Program-made: the position numbers and the translations under genes
Notes under the pieces: generated by a model
Told to the model about the DNA's origin: nothing
The model's input: only the letters and a program-made list of their open reading frames with translations
Databases searched by the model: none
Part shown: one piece after another, positions 52,113-63,703 of the stretch
Layout: every line of letters starts with the position of its first letter
How positions within the stretch are numbered: the first letter of the stretch is position 1
Assembly: GCF_026210795.1 (NCBI RefSeq)
Contig: NC_089440.1
Span: 4,650,001-4,714,000, forward strand
Reading direction: 5' to 3'
DNA from: Rhizophagus irregularis
Lineage: Eukaryota > Glomeromycota > Glomeromycetes > Glomerales > Glomeraceae
DNA: 64,000 nt

Positions 52113-53333
52113 TGTAAACGGTCGAATATCAAGCACGGAAAGATGATAAAATTCAACCACCAAATGTAATTACCAAGTATTAAGAACGAACAAATTAATT
52201 ATGAATTGGCGTGGATGGATAAATAATTAGCCGAAAAGGATAAACACTTAGGAAGAGTAATGATCTACATGATGTAATATTTATTGAATGATTGACAGAG
52301 AACCAATAGGATAAATAGAGTCGATCATTTGCGGCTTAGCGATCTTTAACAATAAGAACGATAAGAAAGAATAATTATAAGCCACGAAAGATAGATTATA
52401 AGCAAAACACATGAAGTGGATTAAAAGAATATATAAAATAATGTCGGAAAGATTAAAGAACACAAAATAATATAAAAGATAATATAAAAAGATAGTAAAA
52501 AGATGGAATATAAAAGATAACATATTAAAAAGAACATATATAAAAAGATAACACAGCCACAAAAGATGAATTATATCTTTACGACATAATATTTGAAAGA
52601 TTATTTTAAAGAAAAGATAGCACAACCATAAAAGATGGATTATAAATTATTTCTTTGCGATGTAATATTTGAATAATAGAAAAGATGATATATAAAATAA
52701 TATATAAGATAGCATATTAAAAAGATAGCGTATTTAAAATATAGATAGTATATTAGAAAGATAGTTCAAAGATAATATGTAAAAGAACATAAAAGATAGT
52801 ATATAGATAGAATAGAAAGTAGCGTAAAATTGTATATATAGAGAATGGAATTCAAGGTAATTCCATAGTTCGCATCCACAGAACTCAATAAAATACAAGT
52901 TTCATTTAATTATTTGTTAATGAAGTTTAATTTTAATTAAAGGTAATAGGTTCGCCCTAAACTTTAATTAATGTTTGATTAATTAATTTTAATTAATGAA
53001 AATTTAAGAAGAATTAAATATATGTTTTGAGAAGTAATAATTCGTAGCGAGAGCCATTAAAGGTAAAAGTGGATATAATTTGGGGAAAATTTAGAGAAGT
53101 TAATTTTATTTTATGTCGTTTAACGTTTTATACTACTAACGCTATTCATGTTGTGAACCAAGAATGTTGTTGTATATTGTTCGTTGATTTTGTTGTTTGT
53201 TAATTATGTTGTTGATTAAATGTTCGCTCGTTTAATTGTTCGTTCGTTCGTTTATTCGTTCGTTCGACCATGGGAATGCCCGTTCGATGTGGCAACTCTG
53301 TAAATTGATGACAGAGGGAATTGGGGGATCTCA
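52113..53333. mobile_element. Solo-LTR-like insertion in PolB of C
   Basis: Begins TGTAAACGG and ends GGATCTCA (TG...CA), flanked by a 4-bp TSD CCGT (52109-52112 and 53334-53337); excision matches A. 1,221 bp, no genes, with A-rich AAAGATA repeats in the middle and CGTTCGTTCG repeats near the right end. Fits a solo LTR of an LTR retrotransposon; the other ends of such an element are absent. Confidence 0.6.
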
Positions 53334-55737
53334 CCGTGGGTGTATATCGTTGTCCTGAACGTGCTATTATTTCCTGCTGCTTTTTACTAAGCCATTCCTT
53401 CTTAACCTTCATTCGTTCTGGTGCAAGGGGGTAATCTGTGTGTTGTGAATGGAGGGCTTGGGGATATTCCAGTTTAACTTTAAGGATATATCCTTCAGAA
53501 GAATCGTCTGGTATTTCATTACTCTCTATTTGTTTTTGAATGTTAAATAACTCGTTTTCCTCCTTTACCCAGTGGAAGTTACCTGTAGGTAAGTATTGCA
53601 ACATGGCCCATCCATACAGGTTATTCGCATCTAAGTACAGGATAGATGACTTGGGCTTTTCTGCGGTCCATTTACCTTCTCCTATATCTGGGTTATTTGC
53701 ACGAGCATATCGTTTACTTACCATAGAGATTCCACCACGTAATCCTTGTTCTACCATTATGTACATGTCCTGGTCAGTTATAAGATCCAATCTTTACCCT
53801 GTCATGAAGAATAGTGCATCCCATGCAAAGCCTGGTGTTGAGTAATACCAGAGAGGATCTAACCCATATTTTTTCAAGGCCATTTCTCGGAAATTCTGAA
53901 ATATATCGGCTAGTAGGAGGATGTCAGTTTTGAGATAAATGTCATGATAATCTTGCATTGTTTTACATCCTGCTTTTTTCCATACATACTGTGCATATTC
54001 ATATTCTTTATCACTAATGTGGGTTTCATTAAGTTTGCTATAGAATGCTCCTTTAGGTGGTAAACTAGTTTTCTCGAACTTTTTCCAGTCATCCATGTAT
54101 TCATACGGGTAGACACCTTTCTTAAGATAAATCTCGAGTAATTCAGGTGGTATTTGACTTTGTGTTATCTTAAAGTTTTCAGGATGTGCAAAGCATCTAC
54201 CTGCATCAATTCGCCATAAGTGTTGTGAATTACTACATTCTTGTGCTCTACATTTTTCTGCGCCTAGGTTGGATGCTAATTTGTCGAGACTTGATTTCAT
54301 GAATTGTAAGCTGTCTATAAATCAGAGGGAACCTAACTTGAATGCCATATACTTTTCCATATTATAAGGGATAGGATTGATATCATCCTCACATTCCATT
54401 GCACCAATTCCTTACATAATTATATGTCCATCATATCCTGATAAATTGTGAAAGATTACTGGGATATGCATTTCACGAGGTTTTATGGATAAGTCAAGAT
54501 TACATCCTCTATGTGCTGCACCTCGATACCTTTCTGTAATATGGCAGTGATCTCTTACTTTATTTCCATCTAAGGGGTTGCGACATATCCAGCAGTTTAT
54601 TGCATTATCATAACTTACTTGCTCTTGGGTTGTTAATGGCATCATTTCCATTGGGTTTCTGAATTCATTGCGAATTGCTTCAGCCTCATTTAGCATTTCG
54701 ATTACAAATTTTTGTGCTGCATTTTCTCCTGTAAATATCTTCTGTGATTCACTTACACCATCATATCTTACCTTAATATACGAGTATGAACAGGGGATTT
54801 GCTCTTGTACTTTCTTGGTTTTCTTATCTTTGTTTTCATCTGTGGGTGGTATGTCCATTACTAGGGCTTCAAAGTCTGCAACAAAGTAATATGGGACTTG
54901 CATGCGGCGTTTCCAGTTCTTGAATTCATATATATCATTTCCTTTCTTTACTGATGGCATTCGGTCTGCTTGTAGAGTTTTCTTTAATCCTCGACATATT
55001 GCTACATGTTTGTCATGGATTTCTTGTTGATGTGTGAAGTGGGAGATACACCATTGGCAGACAAATATTGCATGTCCATTTCTTGTACGTTTATTTACTA
55101 AACGGCTCATATTCTTAATCCAGCAATAGTGCTGCTTTTCCCCGTTACTGATAAGTACTAAATCTATTATTTTACGGCCCTCTGCATTATCATCAGCAAG
55201 TTTTAAACAGGCGTATAAAGTGTTGAAAAACGCCATGTGTTGCTCAACGCCAAAAAACGTAGGGAAACGAACCCTTTGTCAATCAACGCTACTTAAAAAC
55301 GTTTAAAAACGCGTAAAACAACACCGATTTAAATGTAAAGCTACACGTAGTAAAACAACAATAGTTTAAAACTGCGTATACAATGTATAAAAACGCGTAT
55401 ATTGATATTAAAAACGCGTATAGCAACAGTATTTTTTAGTCATCGTACGATAGTTAACTTTAATTGTAGTATTAGTAATTTATTAACATATATCATATTA
55501 TTGTATATTATTAACATATAAAATTTAATTGTAAAATATTGTAAATTTATTTATAAAATACAGTACAATACAAATAATACAAATACATTATTTAAAGAAA
55601 TTAACCTCTTGTTATAATTGGATTGCCGCGGATTTTTAAGCGATCAACGTACTAAATTTCCGTTGACAAAGCGCCCCTGGTGACACAACCATAACAAGGT
55701 GGGTTTTCAAATAAAAAAAACACAAAAGTTTCGTTAA

Positions 55738-58374
55738 CGAAATTTACACAACCATTCGTTTTTGATGAATTTCTCTAAGTCCATTAATAATATTCCACAA
55801 CAAAAGTAATCACCTTCTGCGATCTGATCCATATTCCAATAACCTGACCGAAGCCTACAAAAAAAAGGAATCGTTAACAAACGTTTCCTAAAAAAGTCAA
55901 TAAATTTAAGTTTCGCAAAGATTGCGAAACTTACCATTTTTCCAAAGTAAAACACCGAATGGATCCTATAAAATAAAAGAAGGAAAACGTTAATAAACGC
56001 TTCCTAAAAAAATAAAAATGAGGAAAGTTTCGTAATGAACGAAACTTACCTCAAGTTCCCGGCCAACTCAAAACTCCTGGAACCTACAAGAAAAAAAAGG
56101 AAATGTCAGTAAACATTTCCTAATTAAAAAAAAACAAAAAAAAACGGAAGTTTCGTAACGAAACGTACGAAACTTACCGTTTTCCAAATTTCAAAATTTC
56201 CAGAAATCGAACCTACAAAAAAAAGAGAAAAGTTCAGTTAGAACGTTTCATAAAGAATAAATTAAAAAAAAAAGAAAGTTTCGTATGAAACTTACCATTT
56301 TTTTGATTTTCTTAAATTTCCGAAACCTAAAAAAAGATCAAAGGAAACGTTAGTAAGAGTTTCCTAATTAAATAAAAAAATTATTATTAAGTTTCGTAAC
56401 GAAATGAAACGTTACGAAACTTACCATTTTAAGTTTTTAATCAAAGACAAACCGAAACCCAAATAAAAGAAAAAGGAAATATTAGTAAATATTTTCTAAA
56501 AAAAAATAAAAAAAAACAACGGAAGTTTCATAACAAAACGTTACGAAACCTACCGTTTTCCGAATTTCGAATTCCCAGAAATCAAACCTACAAAAAAAAG
56601 AGAAACGTTCAGTTAGAACATTTCTTAAAGAAAAAAATAAAAAAACGGCAGTTTCGTAACGAAACGTACGAAACTTACCATTTTACAAATTTCAAAATTC
56701 ACGGAAATCGAACCTACAAAAAAAAAGAGAAACGTTCAGTTAGAACGTTTCTTAAAAAAAAATTTAAAAATAAAGTTTCGCAACGAAATGAAACGTTGCG
56801 AAACTCACCATTTTGCCTACCCAAAGTCCGATATCTACAAAAGAAAAGAAAAAAAAAGAAACGTTAGCATCGTTTCTTTAAAAAATCAAAGCTTCGCAAC
56901 AAATGTTGCGAAACTCACCATCGTACTATCCAAAAGTTCGATACTTACAAAAAGAAGAAAAAAGAAACGTTAATATCGTTTCTTTAAAAACAAAAAATAA
57001 AGAAAAGACTTTGAAGTTTTACCTTCAAAATCTTGTTCAGAAAACGTCCAGAAATCCGCGGACCTAAAAAAGAAAGAAAAACGAAACGTTAGTCACGTTT
57101 CGTTAAAATAAATTAAAATTAAAAAAAAAATAATTTTACCTGAATCATCCAGGAAGCGGTCCTAAAAAAATAAAAAACGAAACGTTAGATACGTTTCGTT
57201 AAAAACAAAAAATTAAAAAAAAATTTTCGAAACGTTTTTTAACGTTTCGTTAAAAAATGAAAAAATCGGAACGTTAGCCAACGTTCCGATTAAAAAAATT
57301 AAAAAAAAATTATTTTGGAACGTTAAAAAATGTTCCGATTAAAAAATTAAAAAAAATATTACGAAGCGTTAAAAAGCGTTTACGTTAAAAAAATAAAAAA
57401 TAAAAATAAAAAAATCGGAGCGTTAGCCAAGCGTTCCGATTAAAAAAAAAAGAAAAATGTTAATAACGAAGCGTTAAAAGCGTTTAGAAAAAAATTAAAA
57501 AAAAATCGGAGCGTTAGCCAGCGTTCGATTAAAAAAATGAAAAAAAAGTTAATAGCGAAGCGTTAAAAGCGTTTAGTTAAAAAAAGAAAAAAAAATGTAA
57601 ATCGGAGCGTTAGGTAGCGTTCGATTAAAAAAAATGAGAAAAAAAGTTATTAGCGAAGCGTTAAAAGCGTTTCGTTAAAAAAAGAATAAAAAATAAAAAA
57701 ATTGGAGCGTTAGAACGTTCGATTAAAAAAGAAAAAAAGTTATTAGCGAAGCGTTAAAAGCGTTTCGTTAAAAAAAGAAAAAAAATGTAAATCGGAGCGT
57801 TTTTCAAGCGTTCGATTAAAAGGAATGAAAAAAGTTAATAATGAAGCGTTAAAAGCGTTTCGTTAAAAAAAGAACAAAAAAATGTAAATCGGAGCGTTTT
57901 TCAGCGTTCGATTAAAAAATGAAATAAAAAAATTAATCGGAGCGTTAGCCAGCGTTCCGATTAAAAATTTTTAAAAAAAACAATATTTTGGAAGGGCGTT
58001 TTTCAAGCGTTCTGATTAAAAAATGAAATAAAAAAAATTATCGGACGTTAATAACGTTCCGTTGAATTAAAAAAATTTTTAAAAAAAACAATATTTCGGA
58101 ACGTTTTTCAACGTTCCGATTAAAAATTAAAAAAAAATAATAAATCGGAACGTTAGCCAACGTTCCGATTAAAAAATTAAAAAAAAAAAGAATATTTTGG
58201 AACGTTAAAAACGTTCCGATTTAAAAATTTAAAAAAAAAATAATAAATCGGAACGTTAGCCAACGTTCCGATTAAAGAAATTAAAAATAAGAATAATATT
58301 TCGAAATGTTACTAAAAAACGTTTCGTTAAAAAATGAAAAAGTAGTTTCGCAATGTTTCGTTGCGAAACTTACC
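55738..58374 (-). other. Micro-exon array: putative multi-intron transcription unit
   Basis: On the minus strand, a possible first exon ends at 58374 with donor CTG|GTAAGTTTCG. Between 57160 and 55935 short exons of about 25-41 nt alternate with introns at a period near 125 bp, for example 56212-56178 (35 nt), 56083-56050 (34) and 55965-55935 (31). Acceptors are mostly TTTTGTAG or TTTATAG, and donors GTAAG or GTGAG. The last exon runs from 55854 to about 55738. Several exons are copies of one another (GTTCGATTTCTGGAAATTTT). I could not find a frame open across all of them, so it may be a non-coding or decayed spliced transcript. Confidence 0.55.
57180..58335. repeat. Hairpin array (inverted repeats in tandem)
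   Basis: More than 20 short palindromes, e.g. CGGAACGTTAGCCAACGTTCCG, CGGAGCGTTAGCCAAGCG, GCGAAGCGTTAAAAGCGTTTCG, separated by A-rich linkers. On the minus strand most contain CTAAC or TTAAC, the fungal branch-point sequence, as do the introns of the adjacent micro-exon array. No exons are visible here. Confidence 0.8.
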
Positions 58375-58614
58375 AGAAGTTTGATACCTTCCAACTTTTT
58401 TCCGTATAAGGCTCATATCTCAGGAATTAATAACCTTATATTACGGAATTTACAGAGTTTTTACATAAATAACGGATAAAACTTTTTATAGGATGAAGGG
58501 GAGAATGAAAGGGTTATGGGAAAACGAATGGGAAGGGGATAATGAAAGGTAATGGGAAAAACGAAGCAAAAAAAAAAATTAAGCTTTGCTAAAAAAAGCT
58601 TAATTTTTTTTTTG

Positions 58615-58800
58615 CTATACCACAGTGGCGCAGTGGTAATTATTAATCCAGTATCACGTGACACACGTGATATATCATTACATAAAATACATAATGCTTA
58701 ATATTAATTTTAATAAATACTTATAATAGTACAATGGTTAGATCGTGAGATTTGATATATTAATAGTGTAATTGAGGTAACCGGTTCGGTTCCTAAGGTG
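58615..58800 (+). other. Possible tRNA-derived remnant
   Basis: ACAGTGGCGCAGTGGTAA resembles a pol III A box and GGTTCGGTTCC (about 58782) resembles a B box, but the spacing (about 150 bp) is too long for one tRNA. A second A-box-like TACAATGGTTAGATCG lies closer, at 58730. Weak. Confidence 0.25.
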
Positions 58801-60230
58801 AGTAAAAATAAATAAATTAATATAATTTATTTAGTTGTGTTAATACTTAATATACAGTGCGTTGAACTACACATTAGAGTTGAATGACGCGTATATTAAC
58901 ATTATGCGTTGGTATACTCCAGTATACGGGTGTTGATTAATATTGTAAAACGTGTTGAACAACTAGCTGGTGTTGATCAACGCGTATACTGGTGTGAATC
59001 AACACTTTTCAAACTTGCTGATGATCCCTATCGGTAACATATATTGGACATAGGCGGTGGTCACGCCATTCACAGATGCAGAGGGCAATAGTTGGGTTCT
59101 GTCGCTCAAATCTTCTTAGAATTACCTCATCAGCTTGTACTGGAAATTCGATACCTTCAAAGTTTAACTCATTTACATACTCCTTATACTTGGAAATTCT
59201 TTCTGCATTCTTTTCTACTGGATGTAATGCTGCTAGGATTGCCCACTGGAAGCATTTGTCATCATCATTAGCTGGATTTACTACTCCCTTTTTCATGGCA
59301 AGATCTTTTGGGAGTGGTATGTGTCCTGCTCCTGTGGGTGGTTGGAATTGCGAGATTTCTATAAATATTTTTTCTACACGATAGAATTCCCAACCTGATC
59401 CATAATTTACATAGTCTTCTACTTTCTGCATGATTCTTGCTAATGCAAAGTTAAATGTACCATTAATATCTGTTGATGGTAAGATTGGCATATTGCGAGT
59501 TTTAAATGGTATGTTATATCTGTAGATATACTCTACTCCATCATCTTCACTAAAGTTACCATCTCCGAATAATCCCTCAAGGTAAGAATCTAAACGTCTT
59601 ATTGTGGCAAATATTCCAATTCTTACTTTTATTGATCCCAATCGATTTCTTTCATCCCGAAGAATATTCTGGATTGTTTGACTGTGTGCTATAAGAAATG
59701 AAGCATAGTCATGCTTTCCAGGTGTTCCTATAGCAATATCAGCCGTAAAGTTTGAGTCTGTTAACTCCTTTCCTATACGTACCTGATCATGACGTTCAAA
59801 GACTACCTCATAATGTGGGTCTGGGTCAATTTGCATCATGCGGGTTATCTCTTCATTGGTTACCGCCGCTTGTGCTTCACGGATTTGGCAGATCTCATCC
59901 TCATATTCCTGCAATTTTGCATTTGAGCGGGGATATGGGATGGACTTGACAGGTACCTGCTTGAGTTCAGCTAAAACTGATCGGATGACTTGTCTGTGTT
60001 GGGCACTTCTTGCTTGATGTGTTGACATCTTGTAAACTTTTTATACTCCTCTTTTATTCAATTAGATTTTTTCTGAAAATAAAATTAATTGTCTGCCTAC
60101 CCTATGAGGGTAAAAAAAGAGGAAGACAGATTAGTACTGTCTTCCTAAACTATTCCTCACCATCTGAGTCATCGTCATCCGAGTCACCGAACACATCCTC
60201 GTCCCGATGTATTCTCTATCCTTAAGTAAC

Positions 60231-60668
60231 TTATAGTTGTAAGTTACAACGGCGAATAGCTTCTTTTACTATAATATGCTCTACTGCGGCATTTGTTCTC
60301 TCTTTACAAGCCTTTTGATATGCCTCCCATTCAAGTTCATGGAGGATACCCTCCTCCTCCAATGATTGGCCAAGAGCATCATTTGCTTTTTCCTTCTTTT
60401 CTACTGCCCTGTCGTATGCTTCCTCAGCTTTTTTATGCCGCTTCCAGAGTACTCGTTTAGCTTCAGCTCTCCAGATTGGGCTGACTTCTAGAAGATGTGT
60501 CCCGAAATTTCTACTTGGAATGTATTCCAGGATATGGCCCACAAGTTCAGGGATTACTGATACTGCGTACGGGTTTTGTTGGCTTTTTAGGATCTCCCTA
60601 TTGATAGCCATAAGATCGGAGACTGTGCAGCCGAAGATTGTTGCTAACTTTTCTGCGGTATATACCAT
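60231..60668 (-). CDS. F-box-like protein, element C
   Basis: A 145-residue protein: MVYTAEKLATIFGCTVSDLM, then VIPELVGHILEYIPSRNFGTHLLEVSPIWRAEAKRVLWKRH, then a Lys/Glu coiled coil. Its coiled coil resembles the B version (27252) more than the A version (39073), a sign of mosaic exchange. Intact; acidic-tail sequence like that of A remains downstream (60150-60200) but is out of frame. Confidence 0.62.
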   Translation of the reverse strand: MVYTAEKLATIFGCTVSDLMAINREILKSQQNPYAVSVIPELVGHILEYIPSRNFGTHLLEVSPIWRAEAKRVLWKRHKKAEEAYDRAVEKKEKANDALGQSLEEEGILHELEWEAYQKACKERTNAAVEHIIVKEAIRRCNLQL

Positions 60669-60707
60669 GTTATGTACTATTTATCTGTATAGTTACTTGG
60701 TACCTAT

Positions 60708-61079
60708 CTTTTATTCAATTACATTTTTTCTCGGTATAAGGGAAATTGCTTGCCTTGCTATTCCGCTCTATTGACTCCATGGCTGGTTTCCTGAATGGGT
60801 TAATATTTCCTTACCTTTTTTGGCTCCGTTGGCTTTGAAATCCTATTTCTTGTTCGGTTGGGGGTAAGTAGGTGAAAATATTAATAAACGATTTAGATTA
60901 TGAAATAAGTAGGATATAAGTGAATTAGATTATGAGATAAGTAGGATATAAGTAGGTAAAAATATAAAAAAGGTGATTTAGGTTATAAAATATGTAGCAT
61001 ATAAGTAGGTGAAAATATTAATAAACGGTTTAGATTATGAGATAAGTAGGTGAGTCAGAATTGGCATTTCTATACTACT
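60708..61079 (-). repeat. Element C right TIR
   Basis: 372 bp, inverse of 42574-42945, followed by the TSD GTTATA. Confidence 0.9.
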
Positions 61080-61226
61080 GTTATACCATTTTACTTAAAT
61101 AATTGGTTAAATGGTCGGTTAAATGGTTAAAAATGGTCAGTCTAATGTTAAAACGGTCAGCTAAATGGTGGCTAAATGGTCGGTTAAATGGTTATGATCA
61201 TAACCGTTGCCATCCCTAGTAATGGT

Positions 61227-61539
61227 CAATATGACAATTAATTAAAAGAAAACGAATATGTTAAATTTCACATATATATATATAACGATTTTAATAAAAT
61301 GTAGAAAATAAAAATTTGTTTCCTAAAACCATTAAACATTAATAAATCAAATAATAATAATAATAATAATAATAATTTAAAATATTGATTCAATCATGTA
61401 ATATACATATTCTAGAAATTTGATACTGACGGTGAGGTTATCAAAACCATTACAATTTTTTAAAATTAAATATTGATATATTTAATCGACTCTTGGTATG
61501 TTGTTCCTTATTTGTAATATTATGATTTCCTGAGATTTT
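61227..61539. other. AT-rich spacer with (AAT)n microsatellite
   Basis: Non-coding. An AAT triplet run of about nine copies lies near 61347-61373. Nothing else recognised. Confidence 0.6.
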
Positions 61540-62095
61540 TGTAGTTAACCATATCATTAACTGCATCAAATTTAACATTTACTCTCATTGCTAATGGATT
61601 TCCTTGATTTCTAGGTAAATATTTTGGTACCATAAGGTTAAAAGATTTCGTCTCACGCTGTTGATTATGAATTTATTTATTATGATATAATTGATTTAAT
61701 CCAAAACTATTAGTTGTCAAACTTAAAAACATTTGAATAACTATATCTGTAGGAGTTTGTCCAAATGAATTTTCGTGATATAAAGAACGAAATCATTATC
61801 TTCAGCTGTAATCATAGATTCTTCTACTTCGATCAATTTTTTTGAGATATACCAAAGGCCTTCTCTAAGAGATAAATGAAGATATCGATTATTCTCAAAA
61901 TCATAAGTGAATAAATTCTTATTAGTGACTTGTTACAAAAGATATTCAGTTAATTTCTTGTTGAAATTAAGAATCGAGATAGATATTGGTGTATGATTAA
62001 ATGATTTACTACATTGTTTCTCTGATAAGATTCTGTTTGTAACAATTCTTGTAATAATCTAAGCGTCTCATCCTTATTATTATCTCTATAATAAT
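61540..62095 (-). pseudogene. Decayed protein-coding remnant, unknown family
   Basis: Minus-strand fragments read coherently across several frames: KDETLRLLQELLQTES, then FNHTPISISILNFNKKL, NKNLFTYDFENNRYLHLSLR, YISKKLIEVEESMITAEDND, and after another shift FGQTPTDIVIQMFLSLTTN, then VPKYLPRNQGNPLAMRVNV. At least three frame changes and two stops separate them. Protein-like composition differs from the flanking AT-rich DNA. I do not recognise the family. Confidence 0.4.
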
Positions 62096-63703
62096 ACGTG
62101 AAATGTTATCATTTAAACAAATTGAATTGGAAATATTGCAGTTTTCTAAATTGAAAGAAAAAGAAATTAATTTTTTGAATAATATGAACATGTTATAAAT
62201 TTGATATAACAATTTTTACCTAAACTCTCATTAATAAATTTGGTTCATTATCCTAAGTAAAATTTCATTTAGTTTTGCAGAACAATCGATTTTTCTGCTC
62301 ATATAACAAGATAATGGATGATTCTTGGCAATTAGTTCATTGACTAAAAAGTATAGATGAATAAAATTAAATAAAATTAGACTTTCCACATTAATTAAAA
62401 ATAAAAAAAGTATGAATTTAACTTACTAGGAACAGGTAGTTTGAGTTTATAGTATAAAATGTGTAAGAGTTTGTTTATTAGAACGCACTAAAAAAAAGGA
62501 AAAAGAAACCCTCCAAAATTTATATTTTGAAGTAAAACGTTTTTTATATGAAAAAAGTTGTATTCACTATGGCTTAGAAATTTTATGTTTCATTTGATCA
62601 ACCATTTTTGCAAACGGCTAAGACCATAAAGTTTTATATTACGCACAATTGCATGACTATCTTTTTTCTCAGTTAATGAGCTACATCATTAAAAATTTTT
62701 TTTTTATTCGAGTACGAGTGTACGACTATGAAAATTCATTTATTTCATTCATATTTCATGATCTCTAACTAATGATCAAAATTATATATCATCAGGAGTT
62801 TAAATAGGGTGTGAATTTACGAAACTATACACATATAAAACAACACGTTGAATCACACCTATGACGGGTATATACGAAGCTGCAAATTTGCAAATATTAT
62901 TTAGCGATAGTATGCTTTTGGATGATAAATTTCTGACGATCATCTTCCAAATTTATTCACTTTTTCGCTTAATTTGTAGTTTGTCATACGATTTACATGC
63001 ATTTTTTCATAATTTCGGAAATGCTCAATGTGAACTTTTTTGATTCAATTTTATATAGCTATATATATTGCTAATTGCAATTGCAATTGCAATAGCTATA
63101 TAGCTATAGACGTTGTTATTGCAATATTGCTTCTTTGATATCATTAGAATAAAATTACAAAATATTCATTTTTGTGCCACTTTCGCTACATATTAACTTG
63201 AGGCATCAAACAATAAGTTTTATATTTGTATTTGATTTTGTTGATCTTTATTGATTTTCAATAAAAATAGATTCAAATATATTTCTTTTTCGTTAAAAAA
63301 ATTGAAACGTGTAGATGATCATGTAGATCTTGTGATAATCAAAATAAAAAAGTGTTAGACGAAAATTTTTTTCAAAAATTTTTCTTTTTTTATAAATTTT
63401 TTTACATTTTTTTCTATTTGTAAGATTAAATATTTGGATATTACATAATCACAAATTAAATTTATAAGTGTATTTAAGTGTATTTCTTTTAGAAAATAAT
63501 GTGATATTTCATAAAAAATATTTTTTATTACTATTTTTATTTTTAAACTACTTGAATTTATAATTAATAAAAAAATTAATTAAAAATTTATGTCAGGTCA
63601 TTTTCAAATTTTTATCATCTCAGTTCTTAATTTTTATATTACATTTATTTTTTATATAAAATTTTTTTAAATTAAACTTCTTTTTCCAAATATACTATAA
63701 TCT
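62096..63703. other. AT-rich spacer
   Basis: No supportable gene. A palindromic patch near 63050-63110 combines TATAGCTATATA inverted copies around GCAATTGCAATTGCAATTGC. Otherwise A/T runs only. Confidence 0.55.

Larger units (their letters stand above)
55194..59020. mobile_element. Unclassified 3.8-kb insertion in PolB of C
   Basis: Starts CAGCAAGTTT and ends with its inverse AAACTTGCTG; ACGCGTATA and GTGTTGA motifs repeat at both subtermini. The flanks match A with the insert removed, but the TSD is unclear (at most 2 bp AT; A has CAT where C has TAT). No transposase. Most of the insert is the exon-intron/hairpin array described below. Confidence 0.7.
49710..60028 (-). pseudogene. Family-B DNA polymerase, element C, broken by three insertions and several point changes
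   Basis: ATG at 60028 (MSTHQARSAQHRQ). Coding segments are 60028-59021, about 55190-53338, 52112-52013 and 50649-49710. Interruptions are the 3.8-kb element (55194-59020), the solo-LTR-like sequence (52113-53333) and the hAT-like element (50650-52004). Point damage: CAA-to-TAA near 54414, CGA-to-TGA near 54322, the TAA at 53791-53793 shared with A, and a 1-nt loss near 50410. All Exo and Pol motifs listed for A remain readable. Confidence 0.87.
42574..61079. mobile_element. Element C: sister copy of element A (Polinton-like, gag-pro-integrase, PolB)
   Basis: TIRs of 372 bp start AGTAGTATAGAAATGCC; the 6-bp TSD is GTTATA (42568-42573 and 61080-61085). Same gene order as A. Removing three insertions from the PolB gene leaves about 12.1 kb. 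The gag frame has one nonsense codon but keeps the uninverted segment; the protease is intact; the TBP-like gene, integrase and PolB are broken. Confidence 0.9.
42453..61218. mobile_element. hAT-type MITE split by element C
   Basis: Ends read (A/T)AGGGATGGCAACGGT inward and the 8-bp TSD is GTAATGGT (42445-42452 and 61219-61226), both hallmarks of hAT elements. Without element C it is only about 254 bp, made of GGTCGGTTAT / GGTTAAACGGT repeats, so it is non-autonomous. Confidence 0.8.

Noticed and set aside
57180-58335. CRISPR or satellite centromere repeat
   Set aside because: Palindromic units vary in both arms and lack constant repeat/unique spacer structure; better explained as a continuation of the intron hairpin array.
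58461-58664. 67-residue protein near the right end of the 3.8-kb insert
   Set aside because: Low-complexity and no start context; lies over the putative first exon and tRNA-like remnant.
62861-63043. 60-residue protein MTGIYEAANLQ...
   Set aside because: Short, isolated and without recognisable features; length is expected by chance in this spacer.
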